Assembly (NCBI GenBank): GCA_020186115.1
Contig: WSYJ01000186.1
Location: forward strand, 620,001-684,000
Length of the DNA stretch: 64,000 nt
Origin: Histomonas meleagridis
Lineage: Eukaryota > Parabasalia > Tritrichomonadida > Dientamoebidae
Direction of reading: 5' to 3'
Under the pieces are notes generated by a model. The model had not been told where the DNA came from. It was given only the letters and a program-made list of their open reading frames with translations, and ran no database searches. Below are positions 1 to 9,512 of the stretch, piece by piece (position 1 is the stretch's first letter; every line of letters starts with the position of its first letter). The position numbers and the translations under genes are program-made.

Positions 1-8
1 AAATATTA

Positions 9-2174
9 ATGAATTTCATTACAATTGTATATTCGAATCAACGATCAACACCAATAATACAAAACATTAATTTATCATATATATTTGAATCATTAAATCT
101 TTTAGCTCAATATTCAAATGAATCTTTAATCGGTACAGTTATATATCATACTTCATTAATATTACAATCAGTTACACAAATTAAATCATTTGCAACTTTA
201 ATCCAAACATTATATACTAAAAGAATCATTAATTTATCAACATTTATTAATGTTTTAACTAATCCTTCACAAAATGAAATTGATTTTATCTTTGCTATAA
301 TTATTCAATCATATGTAATTAATAAAAGTCAAGAAGAAATCGTAGAAATAATTAATATATTACATAATAGTAAAAATCATTCATTTACTTTAACTAATTT
401 CTTAAGGAAACTTGACTCACAAATAATTGAAGGTAATCGAACTTTATCTAAATTAATTATCGAACAAACTCAATTATTACTTCAATTAATTACTGATCCT
501 AATAAAGAAATTCGATGTTTAATTGAAATATTAATATATGATATATTTAAAGACATCAAATTACTTGAAGATTTACCGAAATATATTAAAAATTTAATGA
601 ATTCAATTAAACAACGAGAAAATAATAAAACAGAAAATATTACAGAAAAAGATCAAGAAATATTAGGGAACTTATTTGAACAAATTAATAATTTCTTTAT
701 TGAAAATGTTGTTGAAGCGCCCGATAATTATATTAATCATCAAAACATTAATAATGAAGATGGGTTTTATTTACTTAATTTATTTAGAATATATAAATGG
801 ATATTAATCAAGTTGAATTTATTAACACAAGATAATACACCATTAATATCATTGTTATATAATGTCTTTAAAGAAATGCAATTAAAATTTGATTATCATT
901 TACTTGAATGTATTAATATAATATCAATATTCCCATATGAAGTTATGAATGAAACATTTAATGAAATGTTTAATGAAGTATTTGTTAATATTAATTCATT
1001 AACTTGTAATCAAATCATAGATATTCTTAATTCATTTTTACCTTATTTAGAAAAGGCACAACTTGAAGATATTCAATTTATATGTAATAATCCAATATAT
1101 CAAAAGATTAATACATTAATTAATATAAAAGATGAAAAACATTCGTTAATATTTATGAAGTTCATACGAATTATTTGTAATTATATTGATCAAGATCCTA
1201 AAATCCTTGAATCATTATTGTCATTATTTAATGAAGAAATGTTTTCGAACTTTACTTATTGTGGTGAATCATATTTCATATTATTTAAATTATTATATAA
1301 ACATTTAAGTGATACATTTAAAGTCAAAATTAATGACATTTGTATGCAACAAATATTTGCAATTAATACTAATACTTATACAGCTAAAGAAAAGAATACA
1401 TATGAAACAACATTAAAATTCTTACAATTATTCTTATTAGATAAAGAATTAAATATAATAAATAAATATAAACAAGTGGACATTGGTAAATTAATTGATT
1501 GTTCATGTAACTCTTTAAATTGTAATGATTTATTTGCTATCATAAATGTATTATGTGCAAACTTTGATTCTAACTTTAGATTAAACTTAAAGAAATTGGT
1601 TATTTATAGAGGTAAATATTATTCCAAGTTTCAAGCAAGTAATTTCGCTAATGATTTATACGTATTATTGTTCCATATCGAATATTATAATGAAAACTTG
1701 AAAGAACGTTCTGATAGCTACGCACAAATGCTTCTAAATCCGGAATATTCTGTGGATGCTGTACCTGTATTCGAATATATGGATGACTTATTAGAAACTG
1801 AAAACGCTGTAAATGAGGCAAATTGGACCATAGATGTTATACCAAAGATATTCCATAAGGTAGAAATGAGTTACCCCGCAGTTGTAAAGTTTTTACATTT
1901 ATCTTTTAAGTTGGCAGTTTTCGATAAAGTATTGAAAACGTTCAAGAATATTTGTAAATATGCAGAAATTAAAGCAAAACAATCACATGATACAACAAAA
2001 TACCTTAAACAAATCGGTATATGTTTGAATGTAAATGAAAGTAAAATAGAACAATTAGTAGAGTATTTACCTGATTTGGATAAATATAATTTCCCAAAGG
2101 AATACGAAAATATTTTGAAGAAATCTTATAATATTAAAAAGGAATTATTAAAGAATAAAGAAGCCGAAAACTAA
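9..2174 (+). CDS. Large alpha-helical protein, probably 5'-partial
   Basis: 721 residues from the first ATG, but the frame is open to the left edge, so the gene may begin outside the window. No catalytic motif is recognised. The protein is rich in Ile, Leu, Asn and Lys with leucine-rich helical stretches, resembling helical-repeat scaffolds or the C-terminal helical parts of very large trichomonad proteins such as USP9X/USP34-type ubiquitin hydrolases. That likeness is a guess from composition and general pattern. The first two thirds are biased to AT-ending codons; the last third is less repetitive and looks more like ordinary conserved code. The stop reads TAAA, as in many trichomonad genes. 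It is convergent with the SDF2-like gene across about 240 bp containing an A18 run. Confidence 0.6.
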   Translation: MNFITIVYSNQRSTPIIQNINLSYIFESLNLLAQYSNESLIGTVIYHTSLILQSVTQIKSFATLIQTLYTKRIINLSTFINVLTNPSQNEIDFIFAIIIQSYVINKSQEEIVEIINILHNSKNHSFTLTNFLRKLDSQIIEGNRTLSKLIIEQTQLLLQLITDPNKEIRCLIEILIYDIFKDIKLLEDLPKYIKNLMNSIKQRENNKTENITEKDQEILGNLFEQINNFFIENVVEAPDNYINHQNINNEDGFYLLNLFRIYKWILIKLNLLTQDNTPLISLLYNVFKEMQLKFDYHLLECINIISIFPYEVMNETFNEMFNEVFVNINSLTCNQIIDILNSFLPYLEKAQLEDIQFICNNPIYQKINTLINIKDEKHSLIFMKFIRIICNYIDQDPKILESLLSLFNEEMFSNFTYCGESYFILFKLLYKHLSDTFKVKINDICMQQIFAINTNTYTAKEKNTYETTLKFLQLFLLDKELNIINKYKQVDIGKLIDCSCNSLNCNDLFAIINVLCANFDSNFRLNLKKLVIYRGKYYSKFQASNFANDLYVLLFHIEYYNENLKERSDSYAQMLLNPEYSVDAVPVFEYMDDLLETENAVNEANWTIDVIPKIFHKVEMSYPAVVKFLHLSFKLAVFDKVLKTFKNICKYAEIKAKQSHDTTKYLKQIGICLNVNESKIEQLVEYLPDLDKYNFPKEYENILKKSYNIKKELLKNKEAEN

Positions 2175-2373
2175 AAAAATAAAAAAAATAAAATTGTTAA
2201 AGTGACCATATATGCATTCAAAAATAATTGTTAGTTTTACTTAACGATAGAATGCGGTTATAATTTTTTATGAATTTACTTCTGATATATTGGAAATAAT
2301 TTTAAGTAAAAATTGGCTTTGCATAATGAAATTTATTAAATGATATTAAAATGGTTTTGCTTTTTCGATAAAT

Positions 2374-2391
2374 AAAAAAAAAAAAAAAAAA
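2374..2391. repeat. A18 homopolymer
   Basis: A run of 18 A in the short gap between two convergent genes. No gene or known signal is seen around it. Confidence 0.7.
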
Positions 2392-2416
2392 TAATTTAAA
2401 AAATTTTAATGTAGTT

Positions 2417-3001
2417 TTAGAGTTCGCTGTCATAATAGTCTTCTTTAGGCTTTTCTTCATTGGGCATTATATATACTCCTTGTGAAGCTTTCCAAATTGT
2501 ATCTGCTGAAAGAGAAGAGCATGTGACATTAAACTTATTAAGTAATTCCTGTCTGCCTTCTAAAGAAGTGGAAAGGAAACATTTGTGAGCGATGTTATAA
2601 AATTGTACTTTCTCACCTTTGACCCATTCTGTACCACTTGAACATATAACTTGCCATTGAGTTGATGAATCATCATTGTGAATTGATGGAACAACTTCTA
2701 CACCACCGCTACTTGGCTTAGTACTTACATATAATTTTGTTAATGGATTTCGAATTGTTATATTTCCATTACATTGAACAGGTTGACCTGAAATAAAAAC
2801 ACTATCACTAACAGAATCAATTGACCATGTCCAGCCATCTTCAAATGGAGGACGTGAACTATAAATTGTTGGGCTTTGGAATGATCCTGTTTCTGTTGTT
2901 ACTGACAATCTATTTTTAGAGTAAACATTTTTTAATTGGATAACTGATGCATATCTTACAGTTGGTTGAATTGCTGAACATAAATGTAAAAACAAAAACA
3001 T
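2417..3001 (-). CDS. SDF2: SDF2-like MIR-domain protein of the ER
   Basis: 194 residues, close to the usual size of stromal cell-derived factor 2 proteins (about 210). A short hydrophobic N-terminus (MFLFLHLC) can act as a signal peptide. MIR repeats follow, with the conserved pattern of Trp, Gly and Asp residues (for example DGWTWSIDS near 56, STQWQVI near 114, GTEWVKGEKVQFYN near 123, and WKAS near 170). The protein ends in DSEL, which fits a KDEL-type ER retrieval signal. SDF2 proteins work with ER chaperones and O-mannosylation quality control in other eukaryotes; that role here is inferred. It is divergent from ribosomal protein S8e, with only 76 bp between start codons. Confidence 0.85.
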   Translation of the reverse strand: MFLFLHLCSAIQPTVRYASVIQLKNVYSKNRLSVTTETGSFQSPTIYSSRPPFEDGWTWSIDSVSDSVFISGQPVQCNGNITIRNPLTKLYVSTKPSSGGVEVVPSIHNDDSSTQWQVICSSGTEWVKGEKVQFYNIAHKCFLSTSLEGRQELLNKFNVTCSSLSADTIWKASQGVYIMPNEEKPKEDYYDSEL

Positions 3002-3077
3002 TCAGATTTTTTTTTGCTTAAGTATTGAATAGTTTATGAAAACCGTTTTATGGCGGTTTGGTCGAGCCTTTCAGCAA
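3002..3077. promoter_or_regulatory. Short bidirectional promoter, SDF2-like / S8e
   Basis: 76 bp separate the two divergent ATGs. On the plus strand GAGCCTTTCAGCAA lies immediately before the S8e ATG; CCTTT resembles the M5 start-site motif described in Trichomonas vaginalis. On the minus strand a TCAATA initiator-like sequence lies about 25 bp before the SDF2-like ATG. Motif matches were made by eye. Confidence 0.45.
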
Positions 3078-3677
3078 ATGGGTATTACTCGTATGGGAGA
3101 TCTTAAGCGCGCAAAATCAGGCGCACGTTCAGTCGCATGGCGTAACAAGCGTAACCATGCAGTCGGTCGTCCAGCTGCTAACACACGTATCGGTGAAAAG
3201 AGAATCCATCTTGTTCGTACACGTGGTGGTAACTACAAGCGCAGGGCACTCCGTCTTGACCATGGTACATTTTCATGGGCATCAGAAAACGTTTCACGTA
3301 AAACACGTATTCTTTCAACAGTTTATCATCCATCAGATAACGAATTCGTCCGTACAAACACACTTACAAAGGGATCCATCGTTTCCATTGATTCCGCTCC
3401 ATTCAAGCAATGGTACGAACGCCATTATGGAAAAGGACTTGGTCGCTCTCAATACGAAAAGCCTGCAAATGTTAGCGAAAGAGTTAAACAAAGATGGGAA
3501 AAACTTGCTAACGAAGCCCCACTTGCCAATAACTTAGTTTCACAATTTGATCAAGGTCGTGTTCTTGCAGCAATTGCATCTCGTCCAGGTCAATGCGGTC
3601 GCGCTGATGGTTACATCCTCGAAGGAGAGGAATTAGACTTCTACATGGCACGTGTCTCCAAGAAGGGCAAGAAATAA
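3078..3677 (+). CDS. RPS8: 40S ribosomal protein S8 (eS8)
   Basis: 199 residues beginning MGITR, which matches the MGISR start of eukaryotic S8. An ATG 42 bp upstream is in frame but would add 14 unrelated residues, so the inner ATG was chosen. Family blocks are clear: GRPAANTRIG near 43, ALRLDHGTFSW near 70, KTRI, QWYERHYG near 125, and ASRPGQCGRADGYILEGEELDFY near the C-terminus. It is a component of the small ribosomal subunit. The coding sequence is more GC-rich than its neighbours (GTC/CGT/CTT codons), as expected for a highly expressed gene. A CCTTT motif touches the start codon. Confidence 0.97.
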   Translation: MGITRMGDLKRAKSGARSVAWRNKRNHAVGRPAANTRIGEKRIHLVRTRGGNYKRRALRLDHGTFSWASENVSRKTRILSTVYHPSDNEFVRTNTLTKGSIVSIDSAPFKQWYERHYGKGLGRSQYEKPANVSERVKQRWEKLANEAPLANNLVSQFDQGRVLAAIASRPGQCGRADGYILEGEELDFYMARVSKKGKK

Positions 3678-3895
3678 GCACATTAAAATTTAATCCTTCA
3701 CCACATTAACATCTTTCTTTCAAACAAAATGAGTTTAAAATCGCCAAAGTTCACCAAATTTGGTCAAAAACATAAATCGAAGATGAAATCACCATATCGT
3801 TCATTCAAAAAAAGAATAAAACATAGAAATTCACTTTTTGAAGTGTTTACTTTTCTTTGTTTCTCTATTAAAAAAGTTATATTTCATAATTTACT

Positions 3896-5236
3896 TCATT
3901 CGCTTATTCCATCCAGATTCAGGTCATTATCCTGATCAAAATTATTTGCTTCCTCTACCTGGACATACTCTGAAGAATCTGTGTAAGGCTGATGGAAGTA
4001 TATAGTGAATGCAGCAGCTGTGATATGTAGGAGGGTGAATACATCATACCGAATCTTTGATGACTTTAACTCGTCATCAAAAAGACAGTAAACATTTGAA
4101 AAAGCTGAAACCGCATTTGTCAAAATTAGCAAAACGGTTATGAAAATAATCTGTCTGGATTGCTTCTCAAAGTTCGTACAGTATAATATTATGAGGCTGA
4201 TGACGTTGTAGAGGAAATACAAGCAGTCAAAGTATGCATTAATATTTTCAAATGATACATCTTTTGATGTTTTTGATGAAATATTGAAGGAAAAGCGCTC
4301 ATTAAGTGCAAACGAACTGATGAAAAAGTTCAAGGTAAATATGACAAGGTTGAAAATTATGGAGATAAGGCCAACGGAATTATTATTACTGCGAACTTTC
4401 TTCATAAGCATCATAAGAGTAAACCGGAAGAAAGAAACAACAAGAGAAATGGATAACGGATTTACAACTACGTAGAATTGTGGACTGGAAATGAAAAATG
4501 ATAATGGATTTGAAGCAACAATTGCAAAAGTACCAAGAATTAATGAAATTACTTGATAGAACTTGTTGTTTCCTTGTGTGCTCTTTGAAAAGAAAACAAA
4601 AAGAATATATCCAACAAGGATTGTATTCAATAACCCTAATGAATCATTATATCTCTTGTAATTAGGGTTGTAGTAACTTGACTTAAAAACAACACTTGAG
4701 ATTTTGCTGAAGTTTGTTTCGACGTTTGTTTTAATGTTGATTTCATCAAAGCCGTCAATAACTTGATTGATAACTGGAATCAAATTACTGGCACTGGATT
4801 TGGCAGAGAATTTGGCAGTTTGGGTAGGAATAGAAGAAACATTGAAGCTTTTAACAAGTTGATGATCTTTTAACAAAAGCACTTCTAATTTTAGTGTAAC
4901 GGATAACGAGTCTGGACCACTTGCCTTATTCCTGATGAGGGAAAGACTGACATCAGCGTAGCGATGTTGTCGAGTTAAAGTTGAAATAAAAATCTCGAAA
5001 TCAAGTGGAATATCATTATAATATTGTGATGTAGAATATCTGCTCTCTTTGTGAATTGTTGTTGGTGGTGATATTATTGCAGAATAAATATGGAGAATTA
5101 TAAAACAAAAGAACATAATATATGTTGTTTTGAGAGATTTTGATGAAGCATTTTCAAGAAGCGTAGATGGCGTTGTATCAACATCTTCAATTTCAATGCT
5201 TTGGAGATCATTATCGGATTGTGGCCCGATCGACAT
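3896..5236 (-). CDS. Polytopic membrane protein, GOST/TMEM181-like topology
   Basis: 446 residues. An acidic N-terminal tail is followed by a signal-anchor helix (about 37-57), a lumenal or extracellular domain of about 140 residues with beta-rich pattern and candidate N-glycosylation sites, then seven hydrophobic helices (roughly from 203 to 412), and an acidic cytosolic tail. One anchor plus a lumenal domain plus seven helices is the layout of the GOST group (Wntless, TMEM87, TMEM181). I see no diagnostic motif, so the family call is an inference from topology. A divergent gap of about 150 bp separates it from the first 247-bp direct repeat. Confidence 0.6.
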   Translation of the reverse strand: MSIGPQSDNDLQSIEIEDVDTTPSTLLENASSKSLKTTYIMFFCFIILHIYSAIISPPTTIHKESRYSTSQYYNDIPLDFEIFISTLTRQHRYADVSLSLIRNKASGPDSLSVTLKLEVLLLKDHQLVKSFNVSSIPTQTAKFSAKSSASNLIPVINQVIDGFDEINIKTNVETNFSKISSVVFKSSYYNPNYKRYNDSLGLLNTILVGYILFVFFSKSTQGNNKFYQVISLILGTFAIVASNPLSFFISSPQFYVVVNPLSISLVVSFFRFTLMMLMKKVRSNNNSVGLISIIFNLVIFTLNFFISSFALNERFSFNISSKTSKDVSFENINAYFDCLYFLYNVISLIILYCTNFEKQSRQIIFITVLLILTNAVSAFSNVYCLFDDELKSSKIRYDVFTLLHITAAAFTIYFHQPYTDSSEYVQVEEANNFDQDNDLNLDGISE

Positions 5237-5389
5237 AGGAAATAGAGATTTGAAACCGATAAAACTTCCATATGCTTATCAAAAAGTTTACAAAAAAAAA
5301 AATGATTAACAACTCAAGTAAGGTATAACATTATATTGCACTATGAAAAATAATTCATTGGTATACGAGATAAGAAATGCCAGTGGAAA

Positions 5390-5636
5390 TTTATTTGTTT
5401 TGTTCAAATTTAAACAAATTAAATTTGTTCCATGGATGAATTTATCCTCTTTCAAAAGGAGTTTCTTATATATTTATGATACATGTTCATATTTTGAATG
5501 TATTTATGATTTCAAGCATTTTTACTTATTGTAATTAAACAATGGATATCATTTACTATTTTGTTTCAAATTTAATGATTAAAAATGCATCATTATTATT
5601 GTTTTGTTGTGATATGAAAATTATTTCTTAATTTCT
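5390..5636. repeat. Direct repeat, left copy (247 bp)
   Basis: Base-for-base identical to 11988-12234, in the same orientation. The two copies bound a 6.6-kb accessory block. An 11-bp match (GAGATAAGAAA) a little further left is also shared, but with a 5-bp length difference. The right end of this copy overlaps the last 16 bases of the small minus-strand pseudogene that follows. Confidence 0.95.
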
Positions 5637-5952
5637 AAATCTGAAGCAACTAATTGATATTGTAAAAATCTAGCTCCTAGAGTAGATACAGGTTCATCTG
5701 GATAATTTTGACTTGCTGTAGTCAATTGAACATTATTATAAACAGGATTTTCGAAACAAGTATAATCATCTGTTTCAACTAAATTTACATATGTACCACA
5801 AAATGATTGTGAAAAATTAGATACATTTTCATATAATGAATGTGTATATTTACACGTGTTTTCTTTTCAGAATATGGTTTAATTGTAGAATAACGATAAC
5901 CTTTACCACAACATTCATTTTGTTGATAACCTGTTGATATATTATTTGACAT
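5621..5952 (-). pseudogene. Frameshifted small ORF, possible Polinton/Maverick relic
   Basis: From an ATG (MSNNISTGYQQNE) the frame runs about 30 codons and then needs one frameshift near 5865. The second frame continues about 78 codons without a stop to TAA (ending ASDLEIKK). Both halves have the same AT-rich, Asn/Tyr-rich style. No family is recognised; placement beside the small amphipathic ORFs and the chromodomain fragment suggests a Polinton-type element. Its last 16 bases recur at 12219-12234 in the right direct repeat. Confidence 0.5.
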
Positions 5953-6010
5953 AATTTGTAATTGTTCTAATATTTAATTTGAACTCTTAAAACCAACAAA
6001 TAATTTATTA

Positions 6011-6243
6011 ATGGCTTGGGGAGTTTGGAATAAAATTCTAAATGGTATTCAAAAAGTGGGTGCTTTATTAAAACATGTTCTACCAATTCTAAAAGAAAGT
6101 GTTAAAAAAGGTTTAGAAGCAAGTTATAAAGTAATTAAAAAGAATCGAAAAACTTTACAAAATACTAAACCTTTGAAAAAAAAATACCATTAAATAAAAT
6201 CTTTAATGTAACTGATGATATAATTCAACCTATATTTAAATAA
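6011..6243 (+). pseudogene. Small amphipathic basic protein, frameshifted (copy 1)
   Basis: Begins MAWGVWNKILNGIQKVG and reads 60 codons to a stop just after an A9 run. Shifting by one base in that run continues the reading for 19 more codons to TAA. The N-terminal 30 residues form an amphipathic helix followed by a Lys-rich tail, resembling membrane-active or core proteins of adenovirus/Polinton-type particles. This likeness is structural, not a recognised family. A second copy follows. Confidence 0.5.
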
Positions 6244-6276
6244 AAAATATATATAAATTATTTTTGTTAATTATTA

Positions 6277-6467
6277 ATGGTTTGGGGAGCATGGAATAAA
6301 ATTAAAAATGGCTTAAAAAAACTGGTAATTGGATCAAAAATAAAATTATTAAACCTGTAGAAAAAGTAGTAGTAAAGAAAGTTATCAATAATGTTGTGAA
6401 ACCGGTTACTGAAAATATAAGTAAAATACCTTTAATCGAAAAACTACCTGGACCTGAAAGAACTTAA
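6277..6467 (+). pseudogene. Small amphipathic basic protein, frameshifted (copy 2)
   Basis: Starts MVWGAWNKIKNGLKK, clearly paralogous to the ORF 270 bp upstream. The frame breaks at an A7 run; the next frame reads about 47 codons ending in GPERT and TAA. The tail is Lys/Val-rich. Having two adjacent copies, each broken in an A-run, suggests either decay or homopolymer error. The 3' end overlaps the antisense chromodomain fragment. Confidence 0.45.
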
Positions 6468-6927
6468 GTCTTCTCCGAACAAACCTTTTTGTTCTTGCAA
6501 CTATTTTCTCTTTATGTTGTATTTTCCATTGACAAATTATATTTTTTATATTTATATATTTCTTCCTCTCTTGAGGAATTATTTTAGTTATTTCTTCAAC
6601 AATGTCAAAATATACGTTTTCTTCTTCTTCTGATAGTTCGTTGTTCATTATTTTGAGATAAAATAAATCATTTTCATCTACAATATTTAAATATTTTAAT
6701 TCATTTATAATTTTTTGATATGATTCTGATTTTCTTAAATATAATTTATGAAGATAACAAAAAATATCATAAACACAATTTGTTAAATTTGATGTAGGTT
6801 CCCATGTTGTTCCAGGATATTTTTCAATATTTATAATTGGCAACCATTTAACTTTCCAATGTCGAGGAGTATTATCATGATTATATTTTGGTTTATATAT
6901 ATCTACGCTCTTATGCTCATTTTGATG
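6406..6927 (-). pseudogene. Chromodomain fragment, probably integrase C-terminus
   Basis: An open stretch of about 170 codons with no in-frame ATG after the upstream stop. Its N-terminal part reads as a chromodomain: HWKVKWLP, then a short loop, then YPGTTWEPTSNL, matching the family pattern of VKWKGY followed by TWEPxxNL. An Asn/Glu-rich helical region and an Arg-rich tail follow. Polinton/Maverick integrases and chromoviral Ty3 integrases carry a C-terminal chromodomain; with the nearby small ORFs the Polinton origin is preferred. The integrase catalytic core is not present. The natural 3' end is uncertain because it overlaps an opposite-strand relic. Confidence 0.5.
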
Positions 6928-7116
6928 TTAATTTCATATGTTGCTTGGTTATTATATTAGAGTTGGTATTAGATAAGTTTTTGTTTCTTTATTTATGATT
7001 ATTTATTTTTAAAGGAGAAAAATTATCTAAAGTTAGGTCTAGAAATACGAAAATCAATGTATAAAAGTAATATTTACTACCTTTATTTTTACTTCGTGCA
7101 GATTGCCTTGGCCTAT

Positions 7117-9512
7117 TTACCGATTGTTGTATAAATGCTGTTCAATCAATTCAACTATTTCATATGCTCCCTTATTAGCTGCAATTGTGGAAGCTGTATC
7201 AATAAAATTAATGAAATTCCAAATAATATTTAGAAATATCAAATAATAAATTAAAATATTTTAAATTAAAAATGAATATTTTTGATATTTACATCAATTT
7301 CTCTATTTTGAAGTAATAATTCAATAATTTCAATATGATTATTTTTAGATGCTAACATAAGTGCTGTCCAAATTATTTTGAATAAATTCCAAATTAAAAA
7401 ATCATTTATCAAATTTGAAAATAAAATATTATAAATTAATAATGAATATTTTTGATATTTACATCTATTTTTTTATTTTGAAGTAATAATTGTGTAATTT
7501 CAATATTCCCATTTGCACTTGACCAACAAAGTGCTGTATCAATAAAAATTAAAGAAATTCTAAATAATAATTAGAAATATAAAATTATAAATTAAAATAT
7601 TATAAATTAATAATGAATATTTTTGATATTTACATCAATTTCTCTATTTTGAAGTAATAATTTAATAATTTCAATATGATTATTTTTAGATGCTAACATA
7701 AGTGCTGTCCAAATTATTTTGAATAAATTCCAAATTAAAAAGTCATTTATCAAATTTGAAAATAAAATATTATAAATTAATAATGAATATTTTTTGATAT
7801 TTACATCTATTTTTTTTATTTTGAAGTAATAATTGTGTAATTTCAATATTCCCATTTGCACTTGACCAACAAAGTGCTGTATCAATAAAATTAATGAAAT
7901 TCCAAATAATATTTAGAAATATAAAATTAGAAATTTAAATTTTATGAATTAATAATGAATATTTTTGATATTTACATCAATTTCTCTATTTTGAAGTAAT
8001 AATTTAATAATTTCAATATGATTATTTTTAGATGCTAACATAAGTGCTGTCCAAATTATTTTGAATAAATTCCAAATTAAAAAATCATTTATCAAATTTG
8101 AAAATAAAATATTATAAATTAATAATGAATATTTTTGATATTTACATCTATTTTTTTATTTTGAAGTAATAATTGTGTAATTTCAATATTCCCATTTGCA
8201 CTTGACCAACAAAGTGCTGTATCAATAAAATTAATGAAATTCCAAATAATATTTAGAAATATAAAATTAGAAATTTAAATTTTATGAATTAATAATGAAT
8301 ATTTTTGATATTTACATCAATTTCTTTAAATTGAAGTAATAATTTAATAATTTCAATTTGATTATTTTTAGATGCATTCATAAGTGGTGTAAAAATTATC
8401 TTGAATAAATTCCAAATTAAAAAATCATTTCTCAAATTTGAAAATAAAATATTTTAAATTAAAAATGAATACCTTTGATATTTACATCAATTTCTTTAAA
8501 TTGAAGTAATAATTTAATAATTTCAATATGATTATTTTTAGATGCATAAATAAGAGCTGTCCAAATTATTTTGAATAAATTCCAAATTAAAAAATCATTT
8601 ATTAAATTTGTAAATAAAATTTTATGAATTAATAATGAATATCTTTGATATTTACATCAATTTCTCTATTTTGAAGTAATAATTCAATAATTTCAATATG
8701 ATTATTTTTAGATGCTAATATAAGTGCTGTCCAAATTATTTTGAATAAATTCCAAATTAAAAAATCATTTATCAAATTTGAAAATAAAATATTATAAATT
8801 AATAATGAATATTTTTGATATTTACATCTATTTTTTTATTTTGAAGTAATAATTGTGTAATTTCAATATTCCCATTTGCACTTGACCAACAAAGTGCTGT
8901 ATCAATAAAATTAATGAAATTCCAAATAATATTTAGAAATATCAAATAATAAAATAAAATATTTTAAATTAAAAATGAATATTTTTGATATTTACATCAA
9001 TTTCTTTAAATTGAAGTAATAATATAACAATTTCAATATGATTATTTTTAGATGCTAACATAAGTGCTGTCCAAATTATTTTGAATAAATTCCAAATTAA
9101 AAAATCATTTATTAAATTTGAAAATAAAATATTATAAATTAATAATGAATATTTTTGATATTTACATCTATTTTTTTTTTTTTTTGTAATAATTGTGTAA
9201 TTTCAATATTCCCATTTGCACTTGACCAACAAAGTGCTGTATCAATAAAATTAATGAAATTCCAAATAATATTTAGAAATATCAAATAATAAAATAAAAT
9301 ATTTTAAATTAAAAATGAATATTTTTGATATTTACATCAATTTCTTTAAATTGAAGTAATAATTCAATAATTTCAATATGATTATTTTTAGATGCTAATA
9401 TAAGTGCTGTCCAAATTATTTTGAATAAATTCCAAATTAAAAAATCATTTATCAAATTTGAAAATAAAATATTTTAAATTAAAAATGAATATTTTTGATA
9501 TTTACATTTATT
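7117..9512 (-). repeat. Ankyrin-coding array with periodic non-coding spacers (about 170-bp unit)
   Basis: Fourteen units. Type A codes for TALMLASKNNHIEIIKLLLQ and an EIDVNIK end; type B for TALCWSSANGNIEITQLLLQ and KIDVNIK; the last unit (TASTIAANKGAYEIVELIEQ) ends at a stop. Type A start points lie at about 9393, 9053, 8713, 8543, 8373, 8033, 7692 and 7351; type B units alternate with them, giving a 340-bp dimer, except that three A units follow each other at 8713, 8543 and 8373. Each readable unit of about 102 nt is followed by about 68 nt of AT-rich spacer with stops in every frame, always inserted at the inter-repeat hairpin (after VNIK..IH, before [WFD]TAL). The N-terminal part of the same gene lies directly upstream. 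A T-run of about 15-16 at 9170-9185 has overwritten part of one B unit. Confidence 0.85.

Noticed and set aside
3729..3935. 68-codon basic ORF downstream of S8e
   Set aside because: Overlaps the 3' end of the membrane protein gene and has no family likeness.
5343..5534. 63-codon ORF beginning before the left direct repeat
   Set aside because: Most of it is the 247-bp repeat; no coding character and not preserved as an ORF at the right copy.
7607..7885. 92-codon ORF in the ankyrin array
   Set aside because: It begins at TTG and reads the B unit out of frame; the ankyrin code lies in another frame.
7200..9500. GT...AG introns from GATGTAAATATC to ACAGC in the ankyrin array
   Set aside because: They would leave 71-nt exons that break the frame, and one unit lacks the AG.
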